From the NCBI GenBank assembly GCA_910586485.1, contig CAJUIA010000005.1, forward strand, positions 1 to 64,000: a DNA stretch of 64,000 bases, in the 5' to 3' direction. This DNA comes from an uncultured Acetatifactor sp. (GTDB taxonomy: Bacteria; Bacillota; Clostridia; Lachnospirales; Lachnospiraceae). Made by a program: the position numbers and the translations under genes. Shown piece by piece: positions 8,773 to 17,626 of the stretch (its first letter is position 1; every line of letters begins with the position of its first letter). Under the pieces are notes generated by a model. That model was not told the origin of the DNA, ran no database searches, and was given only the letters and a program-made list of their open reading frames with translations.

Positions 8773-9467
8773 TTTGCCATGCCTCCGTCAATGTATGCTC
8801 CCAGCGCGCTGCGAAACTCTCTGTTCCTTCTGCGGCTGATCGGAAGCGATCTGCCACAGGAGAGGGTCAGCCGTTCTTCGTCAAATTCCCTGACATGCGC
8901 CAAATTGACAATATATTTGCGATGAACACGAAAAAAGAAAAAGGCTGACAGCTGCGCCTCCAGCTCCTTAAGGCCCCTGCGAAGTCTGATTTGATCACCC
9001 AGGTAATAAAGAAGCGTATCCTTATTATCCGCCTCCAGATATTGCAGCTCTTCGGTATGCAGCAGTAATTCGCATTCCGTGGTCTTAATCCAAAGCGTGC
9101 ATCTTGACTCCAGTTCCTTCCTGACCTCTCCCATCACCGCCAGAACAGAGCCCTCCGTCACAGGCTTAAGTAAATACCGAAAGGCGTTTACCTCGTAACC
9201 CTCCGGCGCATATTCCAGATAAGCCGTAATAAAAATCAAGATTGCATTCTGATCATAGCTTCTGATTTTCCGTGCAAGCGCAATCCCGTCAATGGGCTCC
9301 ATGACTATGTCCAAAAATACCACGTCATACCTTGCTCCCCCCTCATATTCTGCCAAGAGCTTTTCAGGGGAAGAAAAACAATTTACACCGCAATCCGCCT
9401 GCTTCCATAGATATTGATATATTTGTTTCACAAGAACAACTTCATCATCACAAACCGCAATCTTCAT
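8769..9467 (-). CDS. LytTR response regulator, AgrA-like
   Basis: A receiver domain (CDDE near the start, phosphoacceptor aspartate in VVFLDIVM, lysine in LLKPVTEG) is joined to a C-terminal LytTR DNA-binding domain (FFRVHRKYIVNLAHV and ISRRRNREF). The 232-aa length fits. The start at 9467 is an ATG after GAGGAATT; a TTG at 9479 is in frame but is part of that leader. It is first in a two-gene operon with the kinase. Targets are unknown; the adjacent ABC exporter is one possibility. Confidence 0.93.
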   Translation of the reverse strand: MKIAVCDDEVVLVKQIYQYLWKQADCGVNCFSSPEKLLAEYEGGARYDVVFLDIVMEPIDGIALARKIRSYDQNAILIFITAYLEYAPEGYEVNAFRYLLKPVTEGSVLAVMGEVRKELESRCTLWIKTTECELLLHTEELQYLEADNKDTLLYYLGDQIRLRRGLKELEAQLSAFFFFRVHRKYIVNLAHVREFDEERLTLSCGRSLPISRRRNREFRSALGAYIDGGMAK

Positions 9468-9680
9468 AATTCCTCGCAATGTTGGATTTATCTTGTCCGA
9501 AAAACGTTTGCTGCCGGTACTTCACATGCAATTTTTATTCGACATATTTGAACTTATCATACTCGACAAAAACGGTCAAGAAATTTCTCCTTCCAAAACC
9601 CGGAAACCCTTAAGAAAAGCCGTTTACTCCAGTTATGCAGCCACTGGCGCACAAGCCTGTCTGTTATGCGGTATATAATC

Positions 9681-9699
9681 CCGATGCAATTACCATCGG
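9681..9699 (-). terminator. Weak hairpin after the ABC exporter operon
   Basis: CCGATG/CATCGG with a 7-base loop begins just beyond the stop of the last exporter gene. The T-tract is poor, so it is at best a weak terminator. The rest of 9468-9680 contains no gene I can support. Confidence 0.3.
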
Positions 9700-9700
9700 C

Positions 9701-11515
9701 TCATGTTTGATACCTCCCTGACTGCATTTCAAACATTTTAGCATATGTCCCGCCGCTCTTCATTAATTCGTGATGAGAACCGTCTTCCGCCACTTTTCCG
9801 TCTTGAAGCAGAATAATCCTGTCCGCCATTTTCGTTGTGGACAGCCTGTGAGAAATGATAATCATTGTCCTTTCCGGCAGCATATGGAACACCAGCTCAT
9901 TAAATTCGCTTTCCGCCTTTGGGTCCAGCGCACTGGACGGCTCATCCAGAATCACCGCCCTTTTATTAGCGGACAGCACTCTTGCCAGTGCCAGCTTTTG
10001 TCTTTGGCCCCCTGAAAATACCACGCCGCTGCTATTAAATTCTTTTGAATAATCACTGTCTCCCTGATCCGGCAGGCGCTCTATCACCTCACGCAGTCCG
10101 GCCATATGAAGTGCCTGATCCAGGCCGGCGCCTTCCTTATCTTTATCAACAAGATCCATTTTGACATTCTCATACAGCGTTAAAGCAAACAGCTGAAAAT
10201 TTTGCACCAGTATGCTGCATATGTTCTTTCGGTAAAACTCCACATCATAATCCCGAATATCCGTTCCGTTTACCAGAATTTTACCGCTGTCAGGATCATA
10301 CAGTCTCAGCAAAAGCTTGACAAGGGTACTCTTTCCGGCGCCGTTGCCGCCCACAATCGCCACCTTTTCATTTGCATTGATTTTTAAATTCAATCCGTCT
10401 AAAATCTTGTGTTCTCCGTCATAGGCAAAGGACACATCCTCGAACTCAATCGTGATCGGCGCATCGGCATTGCTTTTCAGACCCCGATCCGCTACAATGC
10501 GGTTTTCCGTTTCCATGAAATGAATAAACTTCTCTATGTAGATACTGTTATTATGCAGCTCCTTGATCGAATGAACAAAATTGTTCATATTTCCTTTCAG
10601 CGTACCGTAAGCATTCCACAAAGCAGTCATCACATCAAAGGAATATGCGCATTTCACAAGTACCATGTAAGCAAGATAAAATAATGTCAGAAAATCTCCC
10701 AGGATTTTTTTCATCAGCTGATCGCCGGAGCAGACAAAAGCTTTTTTCACGCCGTAAGCAGTATGAATGTCATTAAGCTTTTTCGAAGATGCAGTCAGCT
10801 TATCAAGCAAAACATTTCCAATATTCGTTATCCTGATGTCCTTTGCATTTTGCTTTAAGAAAAACATGCGGTTGGCATAGTCGATTTCTTTTATGCAGGG
10901 CAGGGTTTTATCATATATTTCACCGTTGATGCGATTCAGCTTCAGCTGATACAAAAAGGAAAGAACGTTAATCATAAGCGCCAGGACAAAAACAACAAAG
11001 TCCATGGAGCCGATTATATAAAGCAGCGAAAGCAATACCAATACATTTTCAAGCAAATTAACAAAATTCCGGTAAGTGTTCCAGGCTCTGCTGCTTGATT
11101 CATTGTTGGCAGCAATCAGGTCGTTATAATACTTTGGGTCATCATAACAGCTAAGATCAATGGATGCGGACTTTTCAAACATCATTTTTGCAAAAACGTG
11201 ATTGACCCTGATTTCCGCACTTTTCGTCAGCCTGTTGTTAAAGATTCCCTCGATCACGGTATTAAACAAAAGCACCAGCCCATAATATACGCATGTTACG
11301 GCAATCAGCTGCACCAGGACTTTCTGTAGTGCTTCCGGACGGGCAATCGCCAGCTCTACCGATTTGACAATATACTGTATAAACAAAACGTTGCCCACGG
11401 TATTAAACAATACGCTTCTGGCGGCGATCAGCAGTGCGTAGCCCGCAGAATACAAAGGAACCGCCTTAAAAAATATTTTCAACATATATAAATTATGATG
11501 TATTACCTTTTTCAT
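9701..11515 (-). CDS. ABC exporter half-transporter, ATPase fused to permease (second subunit)
   Basis: A 604-aa half-transporter with an N-terminal six-helix membrane domain (to about 320) and an ATPase domain: Walker A GGNGAGKST, signature FSGGQ, Walker B AVILDEPSSALD and H-loop IISHR. All catalytic residues look intact. Its start overlaps the preceding exporter gene (ATGA), so the two probably form a heterodimer. The substrate is unknown; lipid, peptide or drug export are all possible. Confidence 0.92.
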   Translation of the reverse strand: MKKVIHHNLYMLKIFFKAVPLYSAGYALLIAARSVLFNTVGNVLFIQYIVKSVELAIARPEALQKVLVQLIAVTCVYYGLVLLFNTVIEGIFNNRLTKSAEIRVNHVFAKMMFEKSASIDLSCYDDPKYYNDLIAANNESSSRAWNTYRNFVNLLENVLVLLSLLYIIGSMDFVVFVLALMINVLSFLYQLKLNRINGEIYDKTLPCIKEIDYANRMFFLKQNAKDIRITNIGNVLLDKLTASSKKLNDIHTAYGVKKAFVCSGDQLMKKILGDFLTLFYLAYMVLVKCAYSFDVMTALWNAYGTLKGNMNNFVHSIKELHNNSIYIEKFIHFMETENRIVADRGLKSNADAPITIEFEDVSFAYDGEHKILDGLNLKINANEKVAIVGGNGAGKSTLVKLLLRLYDPDSGKILVNGTDIRDYDVEFYRKNICSILVQNFQLFALTLYENVKMDLVDKDKEGAGLDQALHMAGLREVIERLPDQGDSDYSKEFNSSGVVFSGGQRQKLALARVLSANKRAVILDEPSSALDPKAESEFNELVFHMLPERTMIIISHRLSTTKMADRIILLQDGKVAEDGSHHELMKSGGTYAKMFEMQSGRYQT

Positions 11516-13305
11516 ACTGCCTCCGTTTCCCGATAGTACTTCGCCTGCAAATGAAACATCTCCGCATATTTCCCGTCTTGCAGGATCAGCTCCTCATGCG
11601 TTCCCTGCTCAACAATCTGTCCCTTTTCCAGAAAATAAATTTTGTCGGCTATCTTAGATGCCGAAAATCTATGAGAAATATAAATAACCGTCTGCTCCTG
11701 CAGATAGCTGTTTATAGCCTCAAAAATTTCTTCCTCCGCAACAGGATCCAGCGCGCTGGTGGGCTCGTCCAAAATATAGATCTGCCGCGATGGATCAATA
11801 AAGATTCTTGCCAGCGCCAGACACTGACACTGACCGACGGAAAGCACCTCGCCCGAATCCGACAGCTCATGGGTCAGCTGTGTGTGAAACCCGTATTGAT
11901 AATTGTTTATCTTTTCTTTCAAATGAAGCGAATCCATAACCTTCTGCATTTCTTCATCCGCATAAACCTTCGTATCCATGGCAATATTTTGGCCCACAGT
12001 CGCTGCATACACATTTATGTCCTGAAAAACAATTCCAATTCTGCTTCGATAGCTCTTTATATTGTAATCGCGGATATTCTTATCATTATAGATAATACTG
12101 CCCTTATCAGGATCGTACAGGCGCAGAATCAGGTTGATCAACGTGGATTTCCCGGCTCCGTTATACCCGGCCAACGCAATCTTTTGTCCGGGCCGAATTT
12201 CCATATAAATATCCTTTAAGGCATAATCATCCTTTTCATGGTATTTAAAATATAAATGCTCTATTTTCATTCCGCCAAACACTGCATCCGCCGCCTCTTC
12301 CCTGGATGATACAATCTTCGGTTCATACCGGTAAAATTCATTGAACTTATTTAAGTAGATATTATCGTTTAAAATACCGGTAAAGCAGCCAATCACCGAG
12401 GACGCCCTCCAGGTAAACTGCGCGATGGCTCCCATCAGGGGCAGGAACATGGCAATCGTTACCGTTTGATCGACGATAATTCTATGGATCGAGATCAGGG
12501 TTGTCACACAGGAAACAATGCCAAATCCGAAAAAGACCTGGATGCTGTCAAGCATGGTTATTTTATCGTAATACTTTTTAAGAAGCGCCCTCAATCCCAG
12601 AAGGGCATCATCCAGCATTTTATGCAGCACGTTTTTCACATTCGTGGTTCTTAACTCCTGCGCGCATTCTGCCTGAATGGAAATCCTTTTTACATAATCA
12701 TATTTTCGCTGATAAGCTAAACCTTCATTCGCATAACGGTATCTGTACTTATTCAAAACAGGCTCAAAGAATAATCCTGTCAATACGGAAATAAGCGATA
12801 TAAGTACAATGACATAATCAATCTGCGCAAAATATCCCATCAGCACAATCACACAGCAGGAATGAGAAATAAACTGGGCCATATTATTCAGGATACTGAT
12901 CACTCTGTCAAATAAATCATTCAGCGCAAAGGTAACATTATCGTAATATTCCGGATTATCAAAGCATTCCATGTCAACCGCCATGATTTTCCGATAGATC
13001 ATGGTCTTGAAAAACAGCGAAAGCTTCACATCGTTTTTGGGCAGATACGCCTGATGATAATAAGAATTCAAAGCTTCAAATACAATATTGATCAAAATGA
13101 ATACAGCTAATGCCTTACCAATGGTGACAATGTCCTTCCCCTTTTCCACCGCGTTCATAAAGTATGCAAAAAAGAGTACATTATAGCTTATTGAAAACAA
13201 ATCATTTACAACCGTAAAGATCAGATTCAGCCATACCCGTGATGCGGAAGCCCTGCACATTGTCTTCAGCATAAATTTATAGTTCCCCCAAATATTACTT
13301 TTCAT
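11512..13305 (-). CDS. ABC exporter half-transporter with a degenerate signature motif (first subunit)
   Basis: A 597-aa half-transporter with a membrane domain and an ATPase domain: Walker A GYNGAGKST, Walker B IYILDEPTSALD, H-loop YISHR. The signature reads LSVGQ instead of LSGGQ, while the partner has FSGGQ. Heterodimeric exporters often have one weakened ATP site formed by such a motif, which supports pairing with the next gene. The start at 13305 follows GGAGAGGG; an upstream in-frame ATG at 13365 is less likely. It lies downstream of the MerR gene and of the long-spacer promoter at 13440-13471. Confidence 0.92.
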   Translation of the reverse strand: MKSNIWGNYKFMLKTMCRASASRVWLNLIFTVVNDLFSISYNVLFFAYFMNAVEKGKDIVTIGKALAVFILINIVFEALNSYYHQAYLPKNDVKLSLFFKTMIYRKIMAVDMECFDNPEYYDNVTFALNDLFDRVISILNNMAQFISHSCCVIVLMGYFAQIDYVIVLISLISVLTGLFFEPVLNKYRYRYANEGLAYQRKYDYVKRISIQAECAQELRTTNVKNVLHKMLDDALLGLRALLKKYYDKITMLDSIQVFFGFGIVSCVTTLISIHRIIVDQTVTIAMFLPLMGAIAQFTWRASSVIGCFTGILNDNIYLNKFNEFYRYEPKIVSSREEAADAVFGGMKIEHLYFKYHEKDDYALKDIYMEIRPGQKIALAGYNGAGKSTLINLILRLYDPDKGSIIYNDKNIRDYNIKSYRSRIGIVFQDINVYAATVGQNIAMDTKVYADEEMQKVMDSLHLKEKINNYQYGFHTQLTHELSDSGEVLSVGQCQCLALARIFIDPSRQIYILDEPTSALDPVAEEEIFEAINSYLQEQTVIYISHRFSASKIADKIYFLEKGQIVEQGTHEELILQDGKYAEMFHLQAKYYRETEAV

Positions 13306-13439
13306 AAACCCTCTCCTTTCGCCTCGCGCTTGTCGTAAATTCATGCGGACTCCTGAAGACAGCAAAAAAACACCTTCTGAATTCAGGATATAGTACCGCA
13401 GGAAAAGAAAAATAGCTTCCGCTCTCTTCCTTTACGGGC

Positions 13440-13471
13440 ATTATATCTTAAATTCAAAAGGTGGTGTACAA
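13440..13471 (-). promoter_or_regulatory. MerR-type promoter with a 20-bp spacer before the ABC exporter
   Basis: On the minus strand TTGTAC (13466-13471) and TATAAT (13440-13445) are 20 bases apart. MerR-family activators typically work on promoters with 19-20 bp spacers, which they untwist. It lies between the MerR gene stop and the exporter start. The dyad within the spacer is weak (only CTT...AAG arms are clear). Confidence 0.6.
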
Positions 13472-13480
13472 ATGCAAGGT

Positions 13481-14218
13481 TTATGCTTTTATCATTTCTG
13501 CATGTAAATCATATAATATATCTGCTTTTTGCTGCAAATCAAGCAGCGCCTGTAAATAATAATCTGCACAGCTCTGCAAATCTTCGCCTTCCTCCGGCTT
13601 CAGCAATACATTTTTTGCATCTGCATACGCGCCGGAATCCATTTTCTGAAGAAATTGAAAAATTGCCATAATGCTGTAACCGGTATCCAAAAGTAATCGA
13701 ATGACATACATACGGTTCACGACTGCCTGAGAATAATATCTTTTTTGATAGGCCGCCGCCTGGGGAATCAGTCCGTTACGCTCCCAATTTCGAATCGCTT
13801 CTTCCGTTGTACCTGCCAGCCGGGCTGCCTGCTTTTTCGTATATTGTGCATTGGAGATTTCCATAAAATTTGTGCCGTTTGCAACAATCTCAATGACCTT
13901 GCGGGTCCGTTCTATATCCTCCCGTATCGCCCTTTGGTATTCGGCAGCTGCCGCCTCATATTCCTTTAAATCCCATGCCCTGGCCGCTGCAATCAGCCCC
14001 ATACTGGATTTTCGCAATCTTCGATTTACAAAACCGCCGAACACAAGACGGCATATTTTCACCTGATACAGATGATGCTCCGTATAAACCCGATACCCGT
14101 TGGGCAGCCGCTCTACTTCCTCCAGAAAACCACATTTTTCGTAAAACCGGATGGTCCCTTCCTTCACGCCGGTTGCCTTTGCCAATTCTCCGACCTTATA
14201 CATTCCTTTATTTACCAT
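13481..14218 (-). CDS. Tandem-domain MerR family regulator
   Basis: A 245-aa protein with two MerR-like winged-helix units. The first (residues 6-75) has YKVGELAKATGVKEGTIRFYEKCGFL and RVYTEHHLYQV. The second (about 124-190) has YTKKQAARLAGTTEEAIRNWERNGL and RYYSQAVVNRMYVIRLLLDTGYS. Usual MerR proteins have one such unit plus a dimerisation helix, so this may act as a pseudo-dimer or bind two sites. No cysteine metal site is apparent in the tail. The start overlaps the stop of the preceding 71-aa ORF. The gene probably controls the adjacent exporter. Confidence 0.85.
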   Translation of the reverse strand: MVNKGMYKVGELAKATGVKEGTIRFYEKCGFLEEVERLPNGYRVYTEHHLYQVKICRLVFGGFVNRRLRKSSMGLIAAARAWDLKEYEAAAAEYQRAIREDIERTRKVIEIVANGTNFMEISNAQYTKKQAARLAGTTEEAIRNWERNGLIPQAAAYQKRYYSQAVVNRMYVIRLLLDTGYSIMAIFQFLQKMDSGAYADAKNVLLKPEEGEDLQSCADYYLQALLDLQQKADILYDLHAEMIKA

Positions 14219-14427
14219 TCCTTCGTTATTTCTTCCGCAGCTACCCCGTAAGCTTCCAAAAATTCCTCCAAATCCCTCCTGTCACGAATCAGCATAATCT
14301 CCGTAAACTTTCCCGTCTGTATGTCCTTAAATCCCGCTACCTGCTCCCCGGTACAGATACTTGCACGGATCACCGGCCTCTGCTCTTCTTTTGAATAACC
14401 CTGTGTCTTTATTTTTTTACGAAACAC
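14212..14427 (-). CDS. Small conserved hypothetical protein, 71 aa
   Basis: It starts with GTG after AAGGGGGT that begins at the glyA stop, and its end overlaps the MerR start, so it is embedded in an operon. The sequence contains IRASICTGEQVAGF, TGKFTEIMLI and a charged C-terminus. I believe similar small ORFs occur in Clostridia but know no function. No membrane segment or metal motif is visible. Confidence 0.65.
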   Translation of the reverse strand: MFRKKIKTQGYSKEEQRPVIRASICTGEQVAGFKDIQTGKFTEIMLIRDRRDLEEFLEAYGVAAEEITKEW

Positions 14428-14439
14428 CGCTCTACCCCC

Positions 14440-15678
14440 TTAGATTAAGGGATATTTATCCGTCAATTCCTTTACAACAGCATATGCCTCGGAAACCTTT
14501 TCCTCGCCGCCCTTGATGACCAGGGCAATGGCCTCTGCAATCCTGTCCATATCCTCCGTCTTCATGCCTCTGGAGGTGACGGCCGGCGTTCCCAGACGGA
14601 TACCGCTGGTCACAAAAGGCGACTGGGGATCGTTGGGGATCGTGTTCTTATTGCAGGTAATATGGGCCGCATCCAGCAGCTTCTCCACCGCCTTGCCGGT
14701 GAGGCCGAAATTCGTCAGGTCAACCAGCATCAGGTGATTATCCGTGCCGCCGGACACAATCTTAATTCCCCGTGCCAAAAGCCCCTTGCACAAAGCCTGG
14801 GCATTGTCGATAATGCCCTGCTGATATACCTTGAAATCGTCGCCAAGAGCTTCCTTGAAGCAGACGGCCTTTGCGGCAATCACGTGCATCAGGGGGCCGC
14901 CCTGAATGCCGGGGAAGATTGCCTTGTTAAAGTTGTATTTTGCATTCATTTCATTGCTGGATAAAATCAGACCGCCTCTGGGCCCCCGCAGGGTCTTATG
15001 GGTGGTGGTGGTGGTTACATGGGCATAGGGGATGGGGCTGGGATGCAGCCCTGCCGCCACAAGACCTGCAATGTGAGCCATGTCCACCATCAGGACGGCG
15101 CCCACCTCGTCGGCAACCTCGCGGAATTTTTTAAAATCAATGGTGCGGGCATAAGCGGAGGCTCCGGCAATGATCATCTTCGGCTTTGCCTCCAAAGCAA
15201 TTTCCCGCAGCTTGTCATAATCAATAAAGCCCTCGTCATTTACCCCGTAAGGCACAATATGAAAATATTTACCGGACATATTGACCGGGCTGCCATGGGT
15301 CAGATGCCCGCCGTGATCCAGATTCATGCCCATAACGGTGTCGCCCGGCTGACACACTGCAAACTGTACCGCCATATTTGCCTGGGCGCCGGAATGGGCC
15401 TGTACATTAGCATATTCACAGCCAAACAGTTCCTTCGCACGCTCAATGGCCAGATTCTCCACCACATCCACGCAGTCGCATCCGCCGTAATACCGCTTGC
15501 CGGGATACCCTTCCGCATACTTGTTAGTCAACGGACTGCCCATTGCCGCCATCACTGCCTTACTCACCCAGTTCTCGGAAGCGATCAGCTCGATATGGCT
15601 GTTCTGCCGCGCCTGCTCGTCCTCGATCGCCTGGGCAATTTCCGAATCCACAGCCCTTACATCATCCAAAGAATACAT
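14440..15678 (-). CDS. glyA: Serine hydroxymethyltransferase
   Basis: A PLP enzyme that interconverts serine and glycine with transfer of a one-carbon unit to tetrahydrofolate. Family motifs are IELIASENW, TNKYAEGYPGKRYYGG, the histidine-rich DMAHIAGLVAAG, and the PLP lysine region VTTTTHKTLRGPRGG. The 412-aa length is typical. The start at 15678 (MYSLDDVRA) follows AGGAGG; the in-frame start at 15732 is not needed. The following small ORF, MerR and exporter genes may be read from the same transcript. Confidence 0.97.
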   Translation of the reverse strand: MYSLDDVRAVDSEIAQAIEDEQARQNSHIELIASENWVSKAVMAAMGSPLTNKYAEGYPGKRYYGGCDCVDVVENLAIERAKELFGCEYANVQAHSGAQANMAVQFAVCQPGDTVMGMNLDHGGHLTHGSPVNMSGKYFHIVPYGVNDEGFIDYDKLREIALEAKPKMIIAGASAYARTIDFKKFREVADEVGAVLMVDMAHIAGLVAAGLHPSPIPYAHVTTTTTHKTLRGPRGGLILSSNEMNAKYNFNKAIFPGIQGGPLMHVIAAKAVCFKEALGDDFKVYQQGIIDNAQALCKGLLARGIKIVSGGTDNHLMLVDLTNFGLTGKAVEKLLDAAHITCNKNTIPNDPQSPFVTSGIRLGTPAVTSRGMKTEDMDRIAEAIALVIKGGEEKVSEAYAVVKELTDKYPLI

Positions 15679-15836
15679 TCCAAATCCTCCTGTTTTCACA
15701 CTGTACTGTATTAAAATCCTGAATAAGGTCATTATATCACAGATTACGAGAATACGAAATAAGAAAATGATTTTATTTACGAATCGCCGATCTGCTGATA
15801 CAATTAAATAAAAAACGAAAGAGAGGACCCGCCCCT

Positions 15837-16772
15837 ATGTATCATATCATCATCAATCCGGCATCCCGCTCCGGAAAGGGATTGAAAATATGGAAGGAAC
15901 AGGTGGAACCTGCCCTGCGCAGAGGGGGCACCCTTTATCGTCCCTACTTTTCCGAAAAAGCGGGAGATGTATCCAAAATAGCCGGTAAGATCATGGCTCA
16001 TTCCGGCAGCGAGCCCGTCTCTTTGATCATTTTAGGCGGCGACGGAACGGTAAACGAAGCTCTCCAGGGCATCCCCGATACTTCAAGGGTGGTTTTGGGC
16101 TATATCCCCACCGGCTCCAGCAATGATCTGGCAAGGGATCTGGATATTCCCACTGACCCTACCGCCGCTCTGGACCTGATTCTGCATTCGGGCGTAATCT
16201 GCTCCATGGATCTGGGCACACTCACCTACGCCGACGGCGGAAGCCGTCGTTTTGCAGTCAGCTGCGGCATTGGCTTTGATGCGGCTGTGTGTGAAGAAGC
16301 TCTGCGCTCCAAGGCAAAAAAAGTGTTAAATAAGTTCGGCTTAGGGAAGCTGACCTACTTAAGCATCGCCTTAAAACAGCTTTTCGCCGCAAAGGCCATT
16401 TCCGCGAGGCTGATCCTAGACGACGAAAAGCCCGTGGAGATCGGCAGCATCCTGTTTACCGCCTGTATGCTTCACCGCTTTGAGGGCGGCGGATTCATGT
16501 TCTGTCCCGATGCGGACGCCTCTGACGGTATCTTAAATCTTTGCGCCGTGGGAGATATTTCAAAGTCTTTAATCCTCTATGCCCTGCCCACTGCCTTTAA
16601 GGGCCGGCACTACCGTTTTAAAGGGATCACCCCCTATCTGGCCAAAAAAGTCACGATTGAAGCATCCGCCCCCCTGTGGGTCCACACGGACGGAGAGGTT
16701 ACAAGAAAGAGCCGCCATATCACCGTAACCTGCGACCGAAATGCTCTTCGCATCATAAAAAGTCAAACCTAA
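15837..16772 (+). CDS. Diacylglycerol/lipid kinase family protein
   Basis: The catalytic domain of the DagK/YegS family is evident: INPASRSGKG at the start, GGDGTVNEALQGI near residue 65, and PTGSSNDLARDL near 95. The C-terminal beta-sandwich follows, with FMFCPDADASDGILNL. The 311-aa length is typical. It would phosphorylate a lipid such as diacylglycerol or a related alcohol; the substrate is not determined. The adjacent PAP2 phosphatase would oppose it, so the two genes may share a lipid pathway. Confidence 0.9.
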   Translation: MYHIIINPASRSGKGLKIWKEQVEPALRRGGTLYRPYFSEKAGDVSKIAGKIMAHSGSEPVSLIILGGDGTVNEALQGIPDTSRVVLGYIPTGSSNDLARDLDIPTDPTAALDLILHSGVICSMDLGTLTYADGGSRRFAVSCGIGFDAAVCEEALRSKAKKVLNKFGLGKLTYLSIALKQLFAAKAISARLILDDEKPVEIGSILFTACMLHRFEGGGFMFCPDADASDGILNLCAVGDISKSLILYALPTAFKGRHYRFKGITPYLAKKVTIEASAPLWVHTDGEVTRKSRHITVTCDRNALRIIKSQT

Positions 16773-16810
16773 AGGTTTTCTTAAGAATGCTTAAGAACGA
16801 AAAAAAGTGA

Positions 16811-16838
16811 TTGCATTTTTTAAATTTGACGCTATACT
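16811..16838 (+). promoter_or_regulatory. Promoter of the PAP2/PepSY gene pair
   Basis: TTGCAT and TATACT are separated by 16 bases. A CTTAAGAATG-CTTAAGAA direct repeat lies just upstream (about 16780-16800). Confidence 0.6.
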
Positions 16839-16929
16839 AGAGTTGTCATTCAGGGAACGCTGTATGAACGCTCCTTTTCAATAACCGATGAATTGGGTCT
16901 TAGGGCATCGAGAAAGAAAGGCATCGAAT

Positions 16930-17616
16930 ATGAAAAAATGCAAAAACTTTTTGGAAAAATATAAGCATGGTATTCCGCTGTTGATCTATCTGGTAATCTA
17001 TCTGGTATGGTTTGCCTGGCTGGAAAAAACAAATGTCACGGATTATCAACTGATACATGTCAGTCTGGACGATCACATTCCCTTTTTGGAGGTATTCATC
17101 ATTCCCTACCTGCTTTGGTTCGGATATGTAGCCGTCGTGGTGGTTTATCTGTTTTTTAAAAACAAACAGGATTATTATAAGGCCTGCGTCTTCCTGTTCA
17201 CCGGCATGACCATATTTCTGATTATCTCCACTCTGTGGCCAAACGGACATGATTTAAGACCCGTTTCCATGCCGAGAGACAACTGCTTTACCTGGCTGGT
17301 TTCCATGCTCTGGAAGACGGATACCCCTACCAATCTCTGGCCCAGCATCCATGTATTTAATTCCATGGGCGCACATTTTGCAGTGATGCACAGCTGGGAC
17401 CTGGCACAGACAAAATTTGGCAGACCTATCAAAGTTGCTTCCGGCGTTTTATCCGTCTCCATCATCTTCTCCACCATGTTTATCAAGCAGCATTCCGTGT
17501 TTGACGTGGTGACAGGCATTTTGATGGGCGCAGTAATGTACGCATTTGTCTACAGAAAAGAATGGCTGCTGGTCTTCCGGCCCGCAGGCAAGGACCGCGA
17601 GAAGGCTGCCGGCTGA
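16930..17616 (+). CDS. PAP2-superfamily membrane phosphatase or inositolphosphotransferase-like protein
   Basis: A 228-aa polytopic protein with about six membrane segments. The PAP2 signature is seen as WPSIHVFNSMG (motif 2 serine-histidine) and IKQHSVFDVVTG (motif 3 histidine). Motif 1 is reduced to HDLRP and R-D downstream, as in the Aur1/Ipt1-like branch. Likely substrates are lipid phosphates or prenyl phosphates on the outer face. The start at 16930 follows AAAGG; an earlier in-frame ATG at 16888 gives an unlikely leader. Confidence 0.8.
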   Translation: MKKCKNFLEKYKHGIPLLIYLVIYLVWFAWLEKTNVTDYQLIHVSLDDHIPFLEVFIIPYLLWFGYVAVVVVYLFFKNKQDYYKACVFLFTGMTIFLIISTLWPNGHDLRPVSMPRDNCFTWLVSMLWKTDTPTNLWPSIHVFNSMGAHFAVMHSWDLAQTKFGRPIKVASGVLSVSIIFSTMFIKQHSVFDVVTGILMGAVMYAFVYRKEWLLVFRPAGKDREKAAG

Positions 17617-17626
17617 GGTATCTCCA

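Noticed and set aside
9493..9678. A 61-codon plus-strand ORF between the regulator and exporter genes
   Set aside because: No ribosome binding site, no motif, and low-complexity composition; it is probably untranslated intergenic DNA.
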